Below, piece by piece: positions 1 through 8,787 of a stretch of 64,000 bases of DNA (position 1 is the stretch's first letter; the number at the start of each line of letters is the position of its first letter). Position numbers and translations under genes: made by a program. Under the pieces are notes generated by a model. It did not search any database and was not told where the DNA came from. It saw only the letters and a list, made by a program, of their open reading frames with translations. This DNA is from Pseudomonas nicosulfuronedens (GTDB lineage Bacteria; Pseudomonadota; Gammaproteobacteria; Pseudomonadales; Pseudomonadaceae), in assembly GCF_005877905.1 (NCBI RefSeq), contig NZ_SWDV01000013.1, positions 124,001-188,000 of the forward strand, read 5' to 3'.

Positions 1-116
1 AGTTGCTCAAGCCGAGCATCGACCGGGTGTTCGACTTCGCCCAGTACCGCGACGCCAACTACTACATGGAAACCTGCCCGGGCGGTGGCCGTGTGGTGAT
101 GAAAATGCCGGAGTGA
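1..116 (+). CDS. Zinc-type alcohol dehydrogenase / quinone oxidoreductase family protein, C-terminal end
   Basis: Only the last 37 residues are present; the reading frame enters at base 3 and stops with TGA at 114-116. The tail reads roughly FDFAQYRDANYYMETCPGGG followed by RVVMKMPE. This resembles the C-terminus of zinc-dependent alcohol dehydrogenase or NADPH:quinone reductase family members, where a helix is followed by G-R/K-V-V and a final beta strand. The active site lies outside the window, so the substrate cannot be stated. A strong intrinsic terminator follows 22 bases after the stop, so this gene ends its transcript. The family call rests on a short tail and is tentative. Confidence 0.5.
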   Translation, partial: LLKPSIDRVFDFAQYRDANYYMETCPGGGRVVMKMPE

Positions 117-137
117 TCCGTCATCCGTAGCTGAAAG

Positions 138-162
138 AGCCACTCTTCGGAGTGGCTTTTTT
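138..162 (+). terminator. Rho-independent terminator
   Basis: An 8-bp perfect stem (AGCCACTC / GAGTGGCT) with a TTCG tetraloop is followed directly by a run of Ts. It ends the transcript of the partial dehydrogenase. Confidence 0.9.
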
Positions 163-217
163 GTGCGCGCGGGAATCGTGTGTCTGTAGGAGCGATGATC
201 ATGTCGCCAGACGGCTT

Positions 218-298
218 GTAGGATGGGTGGAGCGCAGCGATACCCATGCTGTCGATGCGCGGGATCGATGGGTATCGCTGCGCTCCACGCCATCCTAC
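218..298. repeat. Palindromic intergenic repeat, family A copy 1
   Basis: An 81-bp inverted repeat opening with GTAGGATGGGTGGAGCGCAG and closing with its near complement ending CCATCCTAC. Inside is a second pairing, GATACCCAT / ATGGGTATC. Five further copies lie in the window. It occupies part of the 442-base gap before the molybdenum hydroxylase genes. The rest of that gap holds a half-copy of family C near 185 and no convincing promoter that I can name. Confidence 0.9.
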
Positions 299-558
299 GT
301 AGAGCAGCAGTGGCATTTTTGAACAGGGCAGGAGCGGCTCCGGCCGGCCGCAAAGTTACGGAATAGAGCCATCTATACACCGCTGCATCCCCCGCAGTAT
401 CAGGCAAGCCTGAAGAGAACCAGGCAAACCGCTCGGCGCTTTCCTCGCGTATTGTCGCGGCACCTGCCGGCCCCTGCGCCTAGGCTGAACCCATTGCGTG
501 TCGGAGCCGCTGCGCTTCGCCTCCATTCCATCACCCGCATGAAGAGGTGAACTCCCTG

Positions 559-1017
559 ATGATTACCGTGAACCTGAACGGCAAGGACCACGAACTCGAC
601 GCCCCCGGCGAGATGCCCCTGCTCTGGGCCATCCGCGACGTTGCCGGGTTGACCGGCACCAAGTACGGCTGTGGCATGGCGCTGTGCGGCGCCTGCACCG
701 TCCACATCGACGGCCAGCCAACCCGCTCTTGCGTCACACCGCTGGCGGCGGTGGCCGGCAAGAAGATCACCACCATCGAAGCAGTGGCCGAGCAGGCCGC
801 CGGCAAGGCCGTGCAGGACGCCTGGCGCAAGCTCGACGTGGTGCAGTGCGGCTACTGCCAGTCCGGGCAGATCATGTCGGCCACCGCGCTGCTGGCCTCG
901 AACAGGAAGCCCAGCGACGCCGACATCGATGCTGCCATGAGCGGCAACATCTGCCGTTGCGCCACCTATGCGCGGATCCGCGCGGCCATCCACGACGCCG
1001 CCCAGACCCTGGCCTGA
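559..1017 (+). CDS. (2Fe-2S) subunit of an IorAB-type molybdenum hydroxylase
   Basis: Small iron-sulfur subunit (152 aa) that passes electrons from the molybdenum subunit to an acceptor. Residues C38, C43, C46 and C58 form the plant-type 2Fe-2S site. C97, C100, C132 and C134 form the second cluster in the helical domain (CGYC and CRC motifs). This is the usual layout of the isoquinoline 1-oxidoreductase alpha / CoxS family. I prefer ATG 559 to the in-frame GTG at 547 because AGAGGTGA at 543-550 is well placed for 559, and the family normally begins right at the first beta strand (MITVNLNG). The gene lies 11 bases before the large subunit. Members of the family oxidise N-heterocycles or aldehydes; the substrate here is unknown. 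Confidence 0.88.
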   Translation: MITVNLNGKDHELDAPGEMPLLWAIRDVAGLTGTKYGCGMALCGACTVHIDGQPTRSCVTPLAAVAGKKITTIEAVAEQAAGKAVQDAWRKLDVVQCGYCQSGQIMSATALLASNRKPSDADIDAAMSGNICRCATYARIRAAIHDAAQTLA

Positions 1018-1028
1018 GGACCGACACC

Positions 1029-3272
1029 ATGCTCGAACCCCGTATCGACCCGCAGCCGGCCGAGCCCGGCAGCATCCTCAACGTCAGCCGCCGCAGCTTC
1101 CTGCGCGGCGCCGGCGGCCTGGCCCTGGGCATCTATTTCGCGCCGCTGCTGGGCAAGCTGGGTGATGCCCAGGCGGCTGCTGATTTCGAACCTAACGCCT
1201 TCGTCCGTATTGCCCCGGACGGCACCGTTACCGTGATCGCCAAGCACGTGGAAATGGGCCAGGGCAGCTACACCGGCCTGGCTACCCTGGTGGCCGAGGA
1301 ACTGGACGCCGACTGGAGCCACGTGCAGGTCGAAGGCGCACCGGCGGACGCCAAGCGCTACGCCAACCTGGCCTTCGGCAACCTGCAGGGCACCGGCGGC
1401 AGCAATGCCATGGCCAACTCCTTCGAACAGATGCGCAAGGCCGGCGCCAGCGCCCGAGCCATGCTGGTCGGCGCGGCGGCGGAGCAGTGGAAGGTGCCCG
1501 CCGAGCAGATCCAGGTACAGAACGGCGTGGTCAGCCATGGTCCCTCCGGACACAAGGCGAGCTTCGGCGAGTTGGCCGAGGCAGCGGCGAAGCAGCCGGT
1601 GCCGGCAGATGTGAAACTGAAGGAGCCGAAGGACTTCAAGCTGATCGGCCAGGTACAACTGCCGCGCAAGGACAGCCCCTCGAAGACCGACGGCACCGCG
1701 CAGTTCACCCAGGACGTGCACCTGCCGGACATGCTGGTGGCGGTGGTCGCCCACCCTCCGCGCTTCGGCGGCGTGCCGGCGAAGGTCGACGCAAGCAAGG
1801 CCAAGGCCGTACCCGGCGTGGTGGAGGTCGTGCAGTTCCCCGGCAGCGAACGGCGTTTCGCCGGGGTTGCGGTGCTGGCAAAGAACACCTGGGCGGCGCG
1901 CCAGGGCCGCGATGCGTTGCAGATCGAATGGGACGAGAGCAAGGCGTTCAAGATGGGCAGCAAGGAAATCTTCGCCCAGTACCGTGACATGGCCAGCAAG
2001 CCGGGCCTGGTGGCGCGCAACGATGGCGATGTGGCCAAGGCGCTGGAGAAACCGGCACACCTGATCGAGGCCGAGTACCAGTTCCCCTATCTCGCCCATG
2101 CCGCCATGGAGCCGCTGAACTGCGTGGTCTTCCTCAAGGAAGATGGCTGCCAGATCTGGAACGGCGAGCAATGGCAGACTGGCGACCAGATGTCGGTGGC
2201 GCAATTGCTGGGCCTGCAGCCCGAGCAGGTGAGCATCACCCAGTTGTACGCCGGCGGCAGCTTCGGCCGCCGCGCCAATCCGCATTCGGACTACGTGCTG
2301 GAGGCCGCAGCGATTGCCCAGGCCGCCCGTGCACAGGGCGTGAAGGTACCGATCAAGATGGTCTGGACCCGCGAGGACGACACCCGTGGCGGCTATTACC
2401 GTCCAGCCTTCCTGCACCGCGCGCGGCTGGCGGTGGACGCCCAGGGCAACCTGGTGGGCTGGGAGCAGCGGCTGGTGGGGCAATCCTTCATCGTCGGCAC
2501 GCCGTTCGAGAAGTTCATGGTCAAGGACGGCGTCGACAAGATCGCCGTGGAGGGCGCCGCCGATCTGCCCTACGCCGTACCCAACCTGCGTGTCGAGCAG
2601 GCGCTGGCGGAGAACGTGACGGTACCGACCCAATGGTGGCGCTCGGTGGGCCACACCCACACGGCGTTCTCCACCGAGACCCTGATCGACGAAGCGGCCA
2701 TCGCCGCCAAGCAGGACCCGTACGAGTTCCGCCGCAAGCTGCTGGAGAAACACCCGCGGCATCGCGGCGCGCTGGAACTGGTGGCGCAGCGGGCGAACTG
2801 GCTGGCGCCGCTGGAAAAGGGCAAGGACGGCGAACAGCGCGGCCGCGGCATCGCCGTGCACGAGTCGTTCGGCAGCTTCGTCGCCCAGGTGGTGGAGGTG
2901 ACCTACAAGGCGGACAAGAGCTTCAGGGTGGACCGCGTAGTCTGCGCGGTGGATTGCGGCCTGGCGATCAACCCCGACGTGATCAAGGCGCAGATGGAAG
3001 GGGGCATCGGCTTCGCCCTGTCGGCGGCGTTGCACAGCGCCATCACCCTGACCGACGGCAAGGTCGACCAGTCCAACTTCCACGACTTCCAGGTTCTGCG
3101 CATCAACGAGATGCCGGTGGTGGAGGTGCATATCGTGCCGTCGGCCGAACCGCCGACCGGCGTCGGCGAGCCGGGCGTGCCGCCCCTGGCGCCCGCGCTG
3201 GCCAATGCGCTGTTCGCGGCGACCGGCCAGCGCATCCGCACCTTGCCGATCGGCAATCAGTTGCAGGCCTGA
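1029..3272 (+). CDS. Molybdopterin-binding large subunit of an IorAB-type hydroxylase, Tat-exported
   Basis: A 747-aa catalytic subunit of the xanthine dehydrogenase superfamily, IorB/COG1529 type. A twin-arginine signal ([11 protein letters not shown], residues 20-30) precedes a hydrophobic stretch, so the complex is probably exported folded to the periplasm with its iron-sulfur partner. The molybdenum-cofactor domains follow. The GVGEPGVPP segment near the C-terminus carries the Glu that acts as base in this family. Length fits single-chain IorB proteins. There is no FAD subunit, cytochrome c or XdhC-type insertion chaperone nearby, so the electron acceptor and maturation factor must be encoded elsewhere. 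The gene starts 11 bases after the small subunit and ends just before a strong hairpin. Known relatives act on isoquinoline or on aldehydes; I cannot choose between them. Confidence 0.88.
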   Translation: MLEPRIDPQPAEPGSILNVSRRSFLRGAGGLALGIYFAPLLGKLGDAQAAADFEPNAFVRIAPDGTVTVIAKHVEMGQGSYTGLATLVAEELDADWSHVQVEGAPADAKRYANLAFGNLQGTGGSNAMANSFEQMRKAGASARAMLVGAAAEQWKVPAEQIQVQNGVVSHGPSGHKASFGELAEAAAKQPVPADVKLKEPKDFKLIGQVQLPRKDSPSKTDGTAQFTQDVHLPDMLVAVVAHPPRFGGVPAKVDASKAKAVPGVVEVVQFPGSERRFAGVAVLAKNTWAARQGRDALQIEWDESKAFKMGSKEIFAQYRDMASKPGLVARNDGDVAKALEKPAHLIEAEYQFPYLAHAAMEPLNCVVFLKEDGCQIWNGEQWQTGDQMSVAQLLGLQPEQVSITQLYAGGSFGRRANPHSDYVLEAAAIAQAARAQGVKVPIKMVWTREDDTRGGYYRPAFLHRARLAVDAQGNLVGWEQRLVGQSFIVGTPFEKFMVKDGVDKIAVEGAADLPYAVPNLRVEQALAENVTVPTQWWRSVGHTHTAFSTETLIDEAAIAAKQDPYEFRRKLLEKHPRHRGALELVAQRANWLAPLEKGKDGEQRGRGIAVHESFGSFVAQVVEVTYKADKSFRVDRVVCAVDCGLAINPDVIKAQMEGGIGFALSAALHSAITLTDGKVDQSNFHDFQVLRINEMPVVEVHIVPSAEPPTGVGEPGVPPLAPALANALFAATGQRIRTLPIGNQLQA

Positions 3273-3280
3273 GGCCCGCC

Positions 3281-3326
3281 CCTGAACGGCAAATGCCCCG
3301 CATGAGCGGGGCATTTGCCGTTCAGG
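3281..3326. terminator. Bidirectional stem-loop between convergent genes
   Basis: A perfect 21-bp stem (CCTGAACGGCAAATGCCCCGC and its complement) closes on a 4-base loop. There is no clear T tract, but its position between the convergent hydroxylase operon and the small minus-strand gene suits a shared terminator. Confidence 0.75.
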
Positions 3327-3344
3327 GTCTAAGCTTTCCTGAGA

Positions 3345-3542
3345 TCAGGCGACCAGGGCCTGCTGTTCGTGCGCCTCGCAGATCAGCTCGCGCAGTACCC
3401 GGCGTTCTTCGGGCAGTGTGGTGGCGCTGTGCAGGGCAAGTCCGCCTTCCTCGTCGGTGACGGCGACCTGGGTCTCGAAGTGCAATTGCACCTCGTCCAG
3501 GGTGATGTAGGTGATGCGGTACGCCTCGTCGGTGCTGTGCAT
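3345..3542 (-). CDS. Small acidic protein of unknown function
   Basis: A 65-aa acidic protein without signal peptide or membrane segment. Its sequence (MHSTDEAYRITYITLDEVQL onward) predicts alternating beta strands followed by a C-terminal helix (LPEERRVLRELICEAHEQQ). It looks coding rather than a shadow: no larger gene overlaps it on the other strand, its composition is balanced, and it ends just outside the shared hairpin at 3281-3326. I see no strong Shine-Dalgarno sequence before the ATG. Not recognised beyond a conserved-hypothetical type of pseudomonads. Confidence 0.6.
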   Translation of the reverse strand: MHSTDEAYRITYITLDEVQLHFETQVAVTDEEGGLALHSATTLPEERRVLRELICEAHEQQALVA

Positions 3543-3748
3543 GGTCGCAGGCTCGATGTGGGAGGGCGCAGGCCCGATGGACGCATCGTCGCGCTAAGCC
3601 GGCGAGGGCGGAAGTGAAACGCCGTGATGGTGAACATCACGAAAGACGATGGTGCCGGCGAAGTTTTCCGGCATCTGTCATGCAGGACGGGTATCCTGCG
3701 CGGGCGTGCCCACACCGGGCACTTTGTAAATCGAATTGGAGCAGTGAC

Positions 3749-4084
3749 ATGAGCCGCGACAAGCAGCTTTTCCCGGAAGACGAAATCGGCGATGCCCTGT
3801 GGGCCCTGCAGGAAGACGGCGAAGACCTCTCCCTCGAGCATGAGGTGGAGTTCGCGGTGATCTTCCCGGACGAGCAGTCCGCCCTGGACTTCGCCATCAT
3901 GCTGCTGCAGAACGGGCAGAAGGTGGCGTACTCCGAGTACGACGGCAACGACAAGCTGCCCTGGCAGGTCCTGGCCTACCCGGTGATGGAGCTCTCCCAC
4001 GAGCACATCAGCGGCTACGCGGCGCTGCTGTCCGAGCACTCCGCTGACCTGGGTGGTCAGATGGACGGCTGGTCGGCGCTCTGA
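3749..4084 (+). CDS. RraB-family protein (ribonuclease E inhibitor-like)
   Basis: A 111-aa acidic cytoplasmic protein. The pattern of an acidic N-terminal helix, a central strand-helix unit (EFAVIFPDEQSALDFAIMLL), a conserved W then M-E-L-S-H-EHI region, and a C-terminal G-G-x-M-DGW matches the Regulator of RNase E activity B family (RraB). In E. coli, RraB binds RNase E and lowers its activity; whether this protein does the same is inference. ATG 3749 is chosen because the N-terminus fits and GGAGCAG lies upstream. A strong terminator follows 18 bases after the stop, so it is probably monocistronic. Confidence 0.72.
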   Translation: MSRDKQLFPEDEIGDALWALQEDGEDLSLEHEVEFAVIFPDEQSALDFAIMLLQNGQKVAYSEYDGNDKLPWQVLAYPVMELSHEHISGYAALLSEHSADLGGQMDGWSAL

Positions 4085-4102
4085 TCGACCGATGCTGCAT
4101 GG

Positions 4103-4128
4103 AAACGGCGCCTTCGGGCGCCGTTTTT
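4103..4128 (+). terminator. Rho-independent terminator
   Basis: AACGGCGCC, a TTCG loop and GGCGCCGTT, followed by TTTTTCTTTG. Ends the RraB-like gene. Confidence 0.93.
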
Positions 4129-4170
4129 CTTTGTTTTGCGCCCTACGGCTGAAAGTCCGCGCCGGAGTTT

Positions 4171-4288
4171 CCCTCTCCCTAACCCTCTCCCTGAAGGGAG
4201 AGGGGACCGTCCGGAGCAGGATGAAGCCGCAGCGTCAGCCGGCACGGGCAGCTCCCTCTCCCTTCAGGGAGAGGGCGGGGGGAGAGGG
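4171..4288. repeat. Composite inverted repeat, family D copy 1
   Basis: Arms of CCCTCTCCCT / AGGGAGAGGG type occur twice, around a conserved core containing CAGCGTCAGCCGGCAC. The same arrangement and core recur at 19448-19579. Probably a non-autonomous palindromic element of the REP/MITE kind; no coding content. Confidence 0.85.
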
Positions 4289-4363
4289 TTGACCCTGAAT
4301 GACAATCTCCCCTGGAAAAATCGAGGCCCACGCGAAGCATGCCTTTTCAGCAAGGCGGACAAG

Positions 4364-5023
4364 TCACTCCGGCAACGGCGCATGGCGCGCCACCTGGCGC
4401 AGCGCCTGCTCGTAGTAGTCGGTGCTCTGCGCCCCGGAGATCAACTGTCGGCCGTTGAGGATCACCGCCGGCACCGCGCGGATGCCATGGCTGGTATAGA
4501 AATCCTCCTCGGCCACTACCTCGTCGCCATAGGCGTCGCTGTCGAGAATCTCCCGCGCGCGCACGGCGTCCAGGCCAACGCTGATGGCCACTTCCAGCAG
4601 CACTTCAGGGTCGCTCGGGTCGCGCCCTTCGCCAAAGTAGGCGTGTAGCAGCGCCTGCTTGAGCGCCACGTCGCGGTGCGATTCCGCCGCCCAGTGCAGC
4701 AGGCGATGAGCATCGAAGGTGTTGTAGATACGGCTGCGCTTCTTCAGGTCGAAGTGCACGCCGACTTCTTCACCCATGGAACGCAGGTGCTCCTGGTTGC
4801 GGGCGATGTCCTCGGCGCTGCTGCCGTACTTGCGCTGCAGGTGCTCCACCAGGTCTTCCCCTTCGGCGGGCATGTTGGCATTGAGCTCGAAGGGCTTGAT
4901 GCGCAGCTCCACGGTCAGTTCGCCGTCTACCCGGCGGATGGCTTCCAGCAGGCCGTTGAGGCCGATGGCACACCAGGGGCAGACCACGTCGGAGACGAAA
5001 TCGATGGTGATGGCGTCGCTCAT
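4364..5023 (-). CDS. DsbA-family thiol oxidoreductase, FrnE-like
   Basis: A 219-aa protein with a thioredoxin-fold start (MSDAITIDFVSDVVCPWCAI), an active-site CPWC at residues 15-18, and the long helical insertion typical of FrnE / 2-hydroxychromene-2-carboxylate isomerase-like DsbA proteins. It has no signal peptide, so it acts in the cytoplasm, unlike true DsbA. The late segment HGIRAVPAVILNG carries the cis-proline (VPAVI) expected next to the active site. The start at 5023 has GGAG about 10 bases upstream; an earlier in-frame start would add an unconserved 22 residues. A second CPWC protein of this superfamily sits at 58429. FrnE in Deinococcus is linked to oxidative stress; the role here is unknown. 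Confidence 0.82.
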   Translation of the reverse strand: MSDAITIDFVSDVVCPWCAIGLNGLLEAIRRVDGELTVELRIKPFELNANMPAEGEDLVEHLQRKYGSSAEDIARNQEHLRSMGEEVGVHFDLKKRSRIYNTFDAHRLLHWAAESHRDVALKQALLHAYFGEGRDPSDPEVLLEVAISVGLDAVRAREILDSDAYGDEVVAEEDFYTSHGIRAVPAVILNGRQLISGAQSTDYYEQALRQVARHAPLPE

Positions 5024-5124
5024 GGGGCGAACTCCGGCAAATGGGCGAGCAACTAGCATGGACCCGGATGGGTGTTCCGATCCAGTCACGAGACGGCCGG
5101 GAGTGTTGCGGCATGCTTGCCGGG

Positions 5125-5154
5125 CGCCAGCACTTCAGGGCTGAAGCGCTGGCG
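5125..5154 (-). terminator. Stem-loop downstream of the TonB receptor gene
   Basis: CGCCAGC-A-CTTCAG pairs with CTGAAG-C-GCTGGCG, 39 bases after the receptor stop. A T tract is absent, so it may be a Rho-type or RNA-protecting hairpin rather than an intrinsic terminator. Confidence 0.45.
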
Positions 5155-5192
5155 GCGAGGGGAGAGGGGCGACGTCCGTGTCGCGAAGAGGG

Positions 5193-7601
5193 TCAGAAGT
5201 CCACGGTCATCGACAGCTTCAGGGTGCGCGGGTCGCCCTGGGTCAGGTAGCCGCCGATGGTGGAGGCCCAGTAGGACTTGTTGGCGACGTTTTCCAGGTT
5301 GGCGCGCAGGGTGACGTCACGCTCGTCCACCTTGAAGGCATAGCGGGCGCCGAGGTCGAAGCGGGTCCAGGCCGGGATGCTCAGGTCGTTGGCAGCGTCC
5401 AGGTACTGGCCGCCGGTGCGCAGCACGCGGCCGTTGAGGGCGGCGCCCTGGAGGCCGGGAACGTCCCAGTCGGCGCCCAGGTTGTACTGGAAGGTCGGCA
5501 CGCCCACGGCGCGGTTACCGTCGGTCTTGCCGCCCGCGGTGTTCTTCAACTCGGTGTCGATCCAGGTGCCGCCGGCCAGCAGGCGCAGGCCGTCGACGGG
5601 TTCGCCGAAGACGTTCAGCTCGACGCCGCGGTTTTCCTGTTCGCCGTCGACGCTGAAGAGCTTCGAATCCGGGTCGGTGGTGCTGAACGGCTGCTCGATG
5701 CGGTAGAAGGCCAGGTTGCCGCCGTAGCTGCCGAAGTCCAGCTTGGCGCCCACTTCCACCTGCTTGGAGCGGTTCGGCGCGAAGACTTCGCCGAAGTTCG
5801 ATGCACTGCTGGGCGCGGTCGGCCCTGCGGCCAGGCCTTCGATGCGGTTGGCGTAAAGCGACAGGTACTCGGTGGGCTTCACCACCAGGCCGTAGACCGG
5901 CGTGGTGATGGACTCGTCGTAGCTGGCGGTGCGTTTGCCGACGTAGTTCCAGCCGTCGGTGCCGATGCTCTGGCGGCGCACGCCGACGGTCAGCAGCACA
6001 CGGTCATCGAGGAAGCCCAGGGTGTCGGCGGCGGCCAGGCTCTTGTTCAGCGTCTTGCCGACGATGCCCGGGTCGCTGTAGTCGCCGCCGGTCAGGGTCG
6101 GCGCGGGCTTGGGCGTCTGCACCGGGTTATAGATGTCGGTGGGGTAGCGCTTGGTGATCATGGTGTAGGCGCTGCGTTGTTCGGCCCAGATGCCGGCGAC
6201 GCTGAGGTTCATCTGGTGGCTGACCGGCCCGGTGGCGAAGTGGCCGTTGAGGCCGGCCATGGCGCTCTTGTTGTCCTCGTCGTGGGTGGCGTCCATCATG
6301 CCGCCGCCCGCGGCGCCGTTGTTGTCGCTGAGGGTCAGGGCCGAGTAGGAGCCGTTTTCGCGGGTGTGCTTGGCGCCGCCGGAGAGATAGGCGGTCCAGT
6401 TGTCGTTCAGGTCGTACTCGGCACGGAACATGCCGAAGGTGTCTTCGAGCTGCGAATAGCTCCAGGACTGCGCGTAGTTGTCGTCGGCGTCCGGTGCGTG
6501 AGGGATGCTGGTAACACCGGTTCCGACGTAGACCACCGGGCGCCCCTGGTTGATGCGTTGCTTCTGGTAGCCGAAGTCGGTCATCAGGCGCAGGCGCTCG
6601 CCACGGTAGTCGAGGTTGACGGTGGCCAGCTTGTAGCGCTGGTTCTCATCGTCGACGCCGGTCTCGCCCTCGCGCTGGGCGAGGTTGACCCGCGCACCGA
6701 AGCGGTTGTCCTCGCCGAAGCGCTGGCCCAGGTCCAGGTGCTCGCCGATCTGGTTGTCGCTGCCATAGCCCAGGGTCACGCTGCGGGTGGGGGTGTCCTC
6801 GGCGCGCTTGGTCTGCAGGTTGACCGCGCCACCGATACCGGAACCGCTGGGCGTCACGCCGTTGATGAAGGCGTTGGGCCCCTTGAACAGCTCGACGCGC
6901 TCCAGCGATTCGGTGCCGATGATCTGCCGCGGGGTAACGCCGTACAGGCCGTTGAGCGAAACGTCGTCGGTGCTCAGCGGCAGGCCGCGGATGACGAAGA
7001 TCTGCGAGAAGTTGCCGTAGCCGTTGCCCTGGCGCACCGAGGCGTCGTTGAGCAGCACGTCGCCAACGGTCTGTGCCTGGGTGTCCTGGATGGTCTTGGC
7101 GGTGTAGCTGGCGAAGCTGAAGGGCACATCCTGGATGTCCTGGTTGCCCAGCATGCCCAACTGCGCGCCACGGGCGACCTGGCCGCCGGCATAGGCGGGC
7201 GGTAGTTCGCCTCGCTGCACGGCGCCGCTGACGGTGGTGGCGTCCATTTCCAGGGCGCCGCTGTCATCCGGCGCCGCCTCCACGCCGTAGCCGCTGTTCT
7301 TGCGCACCAGGCGATAACCGCTGCCTTGCAGCAGGTGTTCCAGGCCCTGCTCGGGCGCGAAGCTGCCTTTGAGTCCCCCGCTCTGCTGCTGATTCAGCGC
7401 TTGCGCCTCGAAGGCCAGCGGGATGCCGGCCTGGGCGGCGAAACGCGCCAGCACTTCGCCCAGCGGGCCGGGGGCGATGTCGTACTGGCGCTGCTGGCTG
7501 GCGGCTTCGGCGGCCAGGGTGGGCAGCACGACGCCACCGGTCAGGGCCAGGCCGACGGCCAGGGCGAGGGAGTGCGGGCGAAGGCGGGAGCGGAGGAGCA
7601 T
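5193..7601 (-). CDS. TonB-dependent siderophore receptor with N-terminal signalling domain
   Basis: An 802-aa outer-membrane receptor. After a signal peptide (hydrophobic run ending near LAAEA) comes a secretin/TonB short N-terminal domain (roughly residues 35-110, starting QRQYDIAPGPLGEVLARFAA), the mark of transducers that talk to an anti-sigma factor. Next come the plug (QIFVIRGLPL..., about residues 140-270, with the VELFKGPNAF motif) and a beta barrel ending in aromatic F (KLSMTVDF). The plug and barrel are of the FhuE/FoxA/FpvA ferric-siderophore type. It is the last gene of the set sigma factor - anti-sigma - receptor on this strand, so it is expected to report ligand binding and be induced by the sigma factor. 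AGGAAC lies 6 bases before the chosen ATG. The siderophore is not predictable from sequence. Confidence 0.93.
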   Translation of the reverse strand: MLLRSRLRPHSLALAVGLALTGGVVLPTLAAEAASQQRQYDIAPGPLGEVLARFAAQAGIPLAFEAQALNQQQSGGLKGSFAPEQGLEHLLQGSGYRLVRKNSGYGVEAAPDDSGALEMDATTVSGAVQRGELPPAYAGGQVARGAQLGMLGNQDIQDVPFSFASYTAKTIQDTQAQTVGDVLLNDASVRQGNGYGNFSQIFVIRGLPLSTDDVSLNGLYGVTPRQIIGTESLERVELFKGPNAFINGVTPSGSGIGGAVNLQTKRAEDTPTRSVTLGYGSDNQIGEHLDLGQRFGEDNRFGARVNLAQREGETGVDDENQRYKLATVNLDYRGERLRLMTDFGYQKQRINQGRPVVYVGTGVTSIPHAPDADDNYAQSWSYSQLEDTFGMFRAEYDLNDNWTAYLSGGAKHTRENGSYSALTLSDNNGAAGGGMMDATHDEDNKSAMAGLNGHFATGPVSHQMNLSVAGIWAEQRSAYTMITKRYPTDIYNPVQTPKPAPTLTGGDYSDPGIVGKTLNKSLAAADTLGFLDDRVLLTVGVRRQSIGTDGWNYVGKRTASYDESITTPVYGLVVKPTEYLSLYANRIEGLAAGPTAPSSASNFGEVFAPNRSKQVEVGAKLDFGSYGGNLAFYRIEQPFSTTDPDSKLFSVDGEQENRGVELNVFGEPVDGLRLLAGGTWIDTELKNTAGGKTDGNRAVGVPTFQYNLGADWDVPGLQGAALNGRVLRTGGQYLDAANDLSIPAWTRFDLGARYAFKVDERDVTLRANLENVANKSYWASTIGGYLTQGDPRTLKLSMTVDF

Positions 7602-7728
7602 GGAGTGTTCCTGTCGGCAAATAGAGGTTGTCTTCCTCTTCACCGGGCGAGAGCGAAAATGGTGTCAGGGGTGAGTGAATTTTTTTCAGACGGTGTTTTG
7701 GCAGAACGAGTGAAGTGAGGCGGTTTTT

Positions 7729-7809
7729 GTAGGATGGGTGGAGCCTGAGCGATACCCATGCTGTCGGCGGCGGGCCCGATGGGTATCGCTCCGCTCCACG
7801 CCATCCTAC
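7729..7809. repeat. Palindromic intergenic repeat, family A copy 2
   Basis: Same 81-bp structure as copy 1, starting GTAGGATGGGTGGAGC and ending CCATCCTAC. Lies between the receptor and anti-sigma genes, so the receptor mRNA start must lie between it and 7601, or the transcript must read through it. Confidence 0.9.
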
Positions 7810-7851
7810 GGACGTGCCCAACGCGATCGATCGCAGTGAGGCGGAATCAGC

Positions 7852-8787
7852 TCATGCAGGCTCCACAGTGACCCAATAGCGCGTCAGCCGCCGCAGCTTC
7901 ACCGGCAACATGTCCGCCAGCAGCGCCAGCCCGGCATCGCTGTCGCCAAGCGGGATCGCCCCGGTCACGCGCAGGTCGGCCAGACGCGGATCGCAACGCA
8001 GGAAGCCGCTGCGGTAGCGGCCCAGCTCGCCCAGCAAATCGTCCAGGCGCATGCCCTGGGCCAGCAGCATGCCGTTCTCCCAGGCGCTGGCGTTGGCGTC
8101 CGCCGTCTGCAGGGACTGGAATCCCTGTGTGCCGAAGACCAGCTGCTGGCCGGCGCTGACGACTTGGCTGGCGTACCCCGGCAGTTCGACGCTGACCTCC
8201 TTGTCCAGCACCGCGACCCGGCACGCATCGCCCAGATCGCGCAGGCTGAAGCGTGCGGTGGAGGTACGCAGCAGGCCGTGGCGGCTGTCGACGAGGAAGG
8301 GGCGCGGGTCGGGCAGGGCGTCGACGAGGATTTCTCCTTCGAGCAGGCTCAGGCGTCGCTCGCGCGCGTTGAAGGCTACGTTCACCGCGCTGTCGGTATT
8401 CAGGGTCAGCTGGCTGCCATCAGGCAGGCGCAGGTGCTTGCGCTCGCCTACGGCAGTGCGCAGGTCAGCGTTCCACTCCGCCCAGGGCATCTGCCGCGTC
8501 ACCAGCCAGGCGGCGGGCGCCACGGCCAGCAGCACGCCCAGGCGGTTGAGCATCTGCCGGCGGCTCAGGCCCGTACGTTGCAGGCTGTTGCGGCCCAGGC
8601 CCGGCGGCAGCTGGCGCAGGCCAAGCAGGGCTTCGGCGCGGCGCCAGGCTTCGGCATGCTGGGCGCTGCGTGCGCGCCATTGCTCGATGGCTTGCAGGTC
8701 GGCACTGCTGGCGGGGTGTTCGTTCAGGCGCACCAGCCAGTCGGCGGCCTCGCCGAGGATGCCGGGGTCCAGCGGTTGCTCGCGCAT
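7852..8787 (-). CDS. FecR-family anti-sigma / signal-relay protein
   Basis: A 311-aa inner-membrane protein linking the receptor to the sigma factor. The N-terminal cytoplasmic part (residues 1-80) has the FecR DUF4880 look: AADWLVRLNEHPASSADLQA then AEAWRRAEALLG. One membrane segment follows near LNRLGVLLAVAPAAWLV. The periplasmic FecR domain has the typical ERKHLRLPDGSQLTLNTDSA and RRLSLLEGEILVDA motifs. The C-terminal part would contact the receptor's signalling domain. Its start overlaps the sigma-factor stop by one base (TGATG), so the two are translationally coupled and made in matched amounts. Confidence 0.93.
   Translation of the reverse strand: MREQPLDPGILGEAADWLVRLNEHPASSADLQAIEQWRARSAQHAEAWRRAEALLGLRQLPPGLGRNSLQRTGLSRRQMLNRLGVLLAVAPAAWLVTRQMPWAEWNADLRTAVGERKHLRLPDGSQLTLNTDSAVNVAFNARERRLSLLEGEILVDALPDPRPFLVDSRHGLLRTSTARFSLRDLGDACRVAVLDKEVSVELPGYASQVVSAGQQLVFGTQGFQSLQTADANASAWENGMLLAQGMRLDDLLGELGRYRSGFLRCDPRLADLRVTGAIPLGDSDAGLALLADMLPVKLRRLTRYWVTVEPA

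Noticed and set aside
5178-7205. A 675-codon open frame on the plus strand opposite the TonB receptor
   Set aside because: Composition (Val, Gly, Ala, Gln rich) is that of an antisense shadow; the receptor on the other strand is complete.
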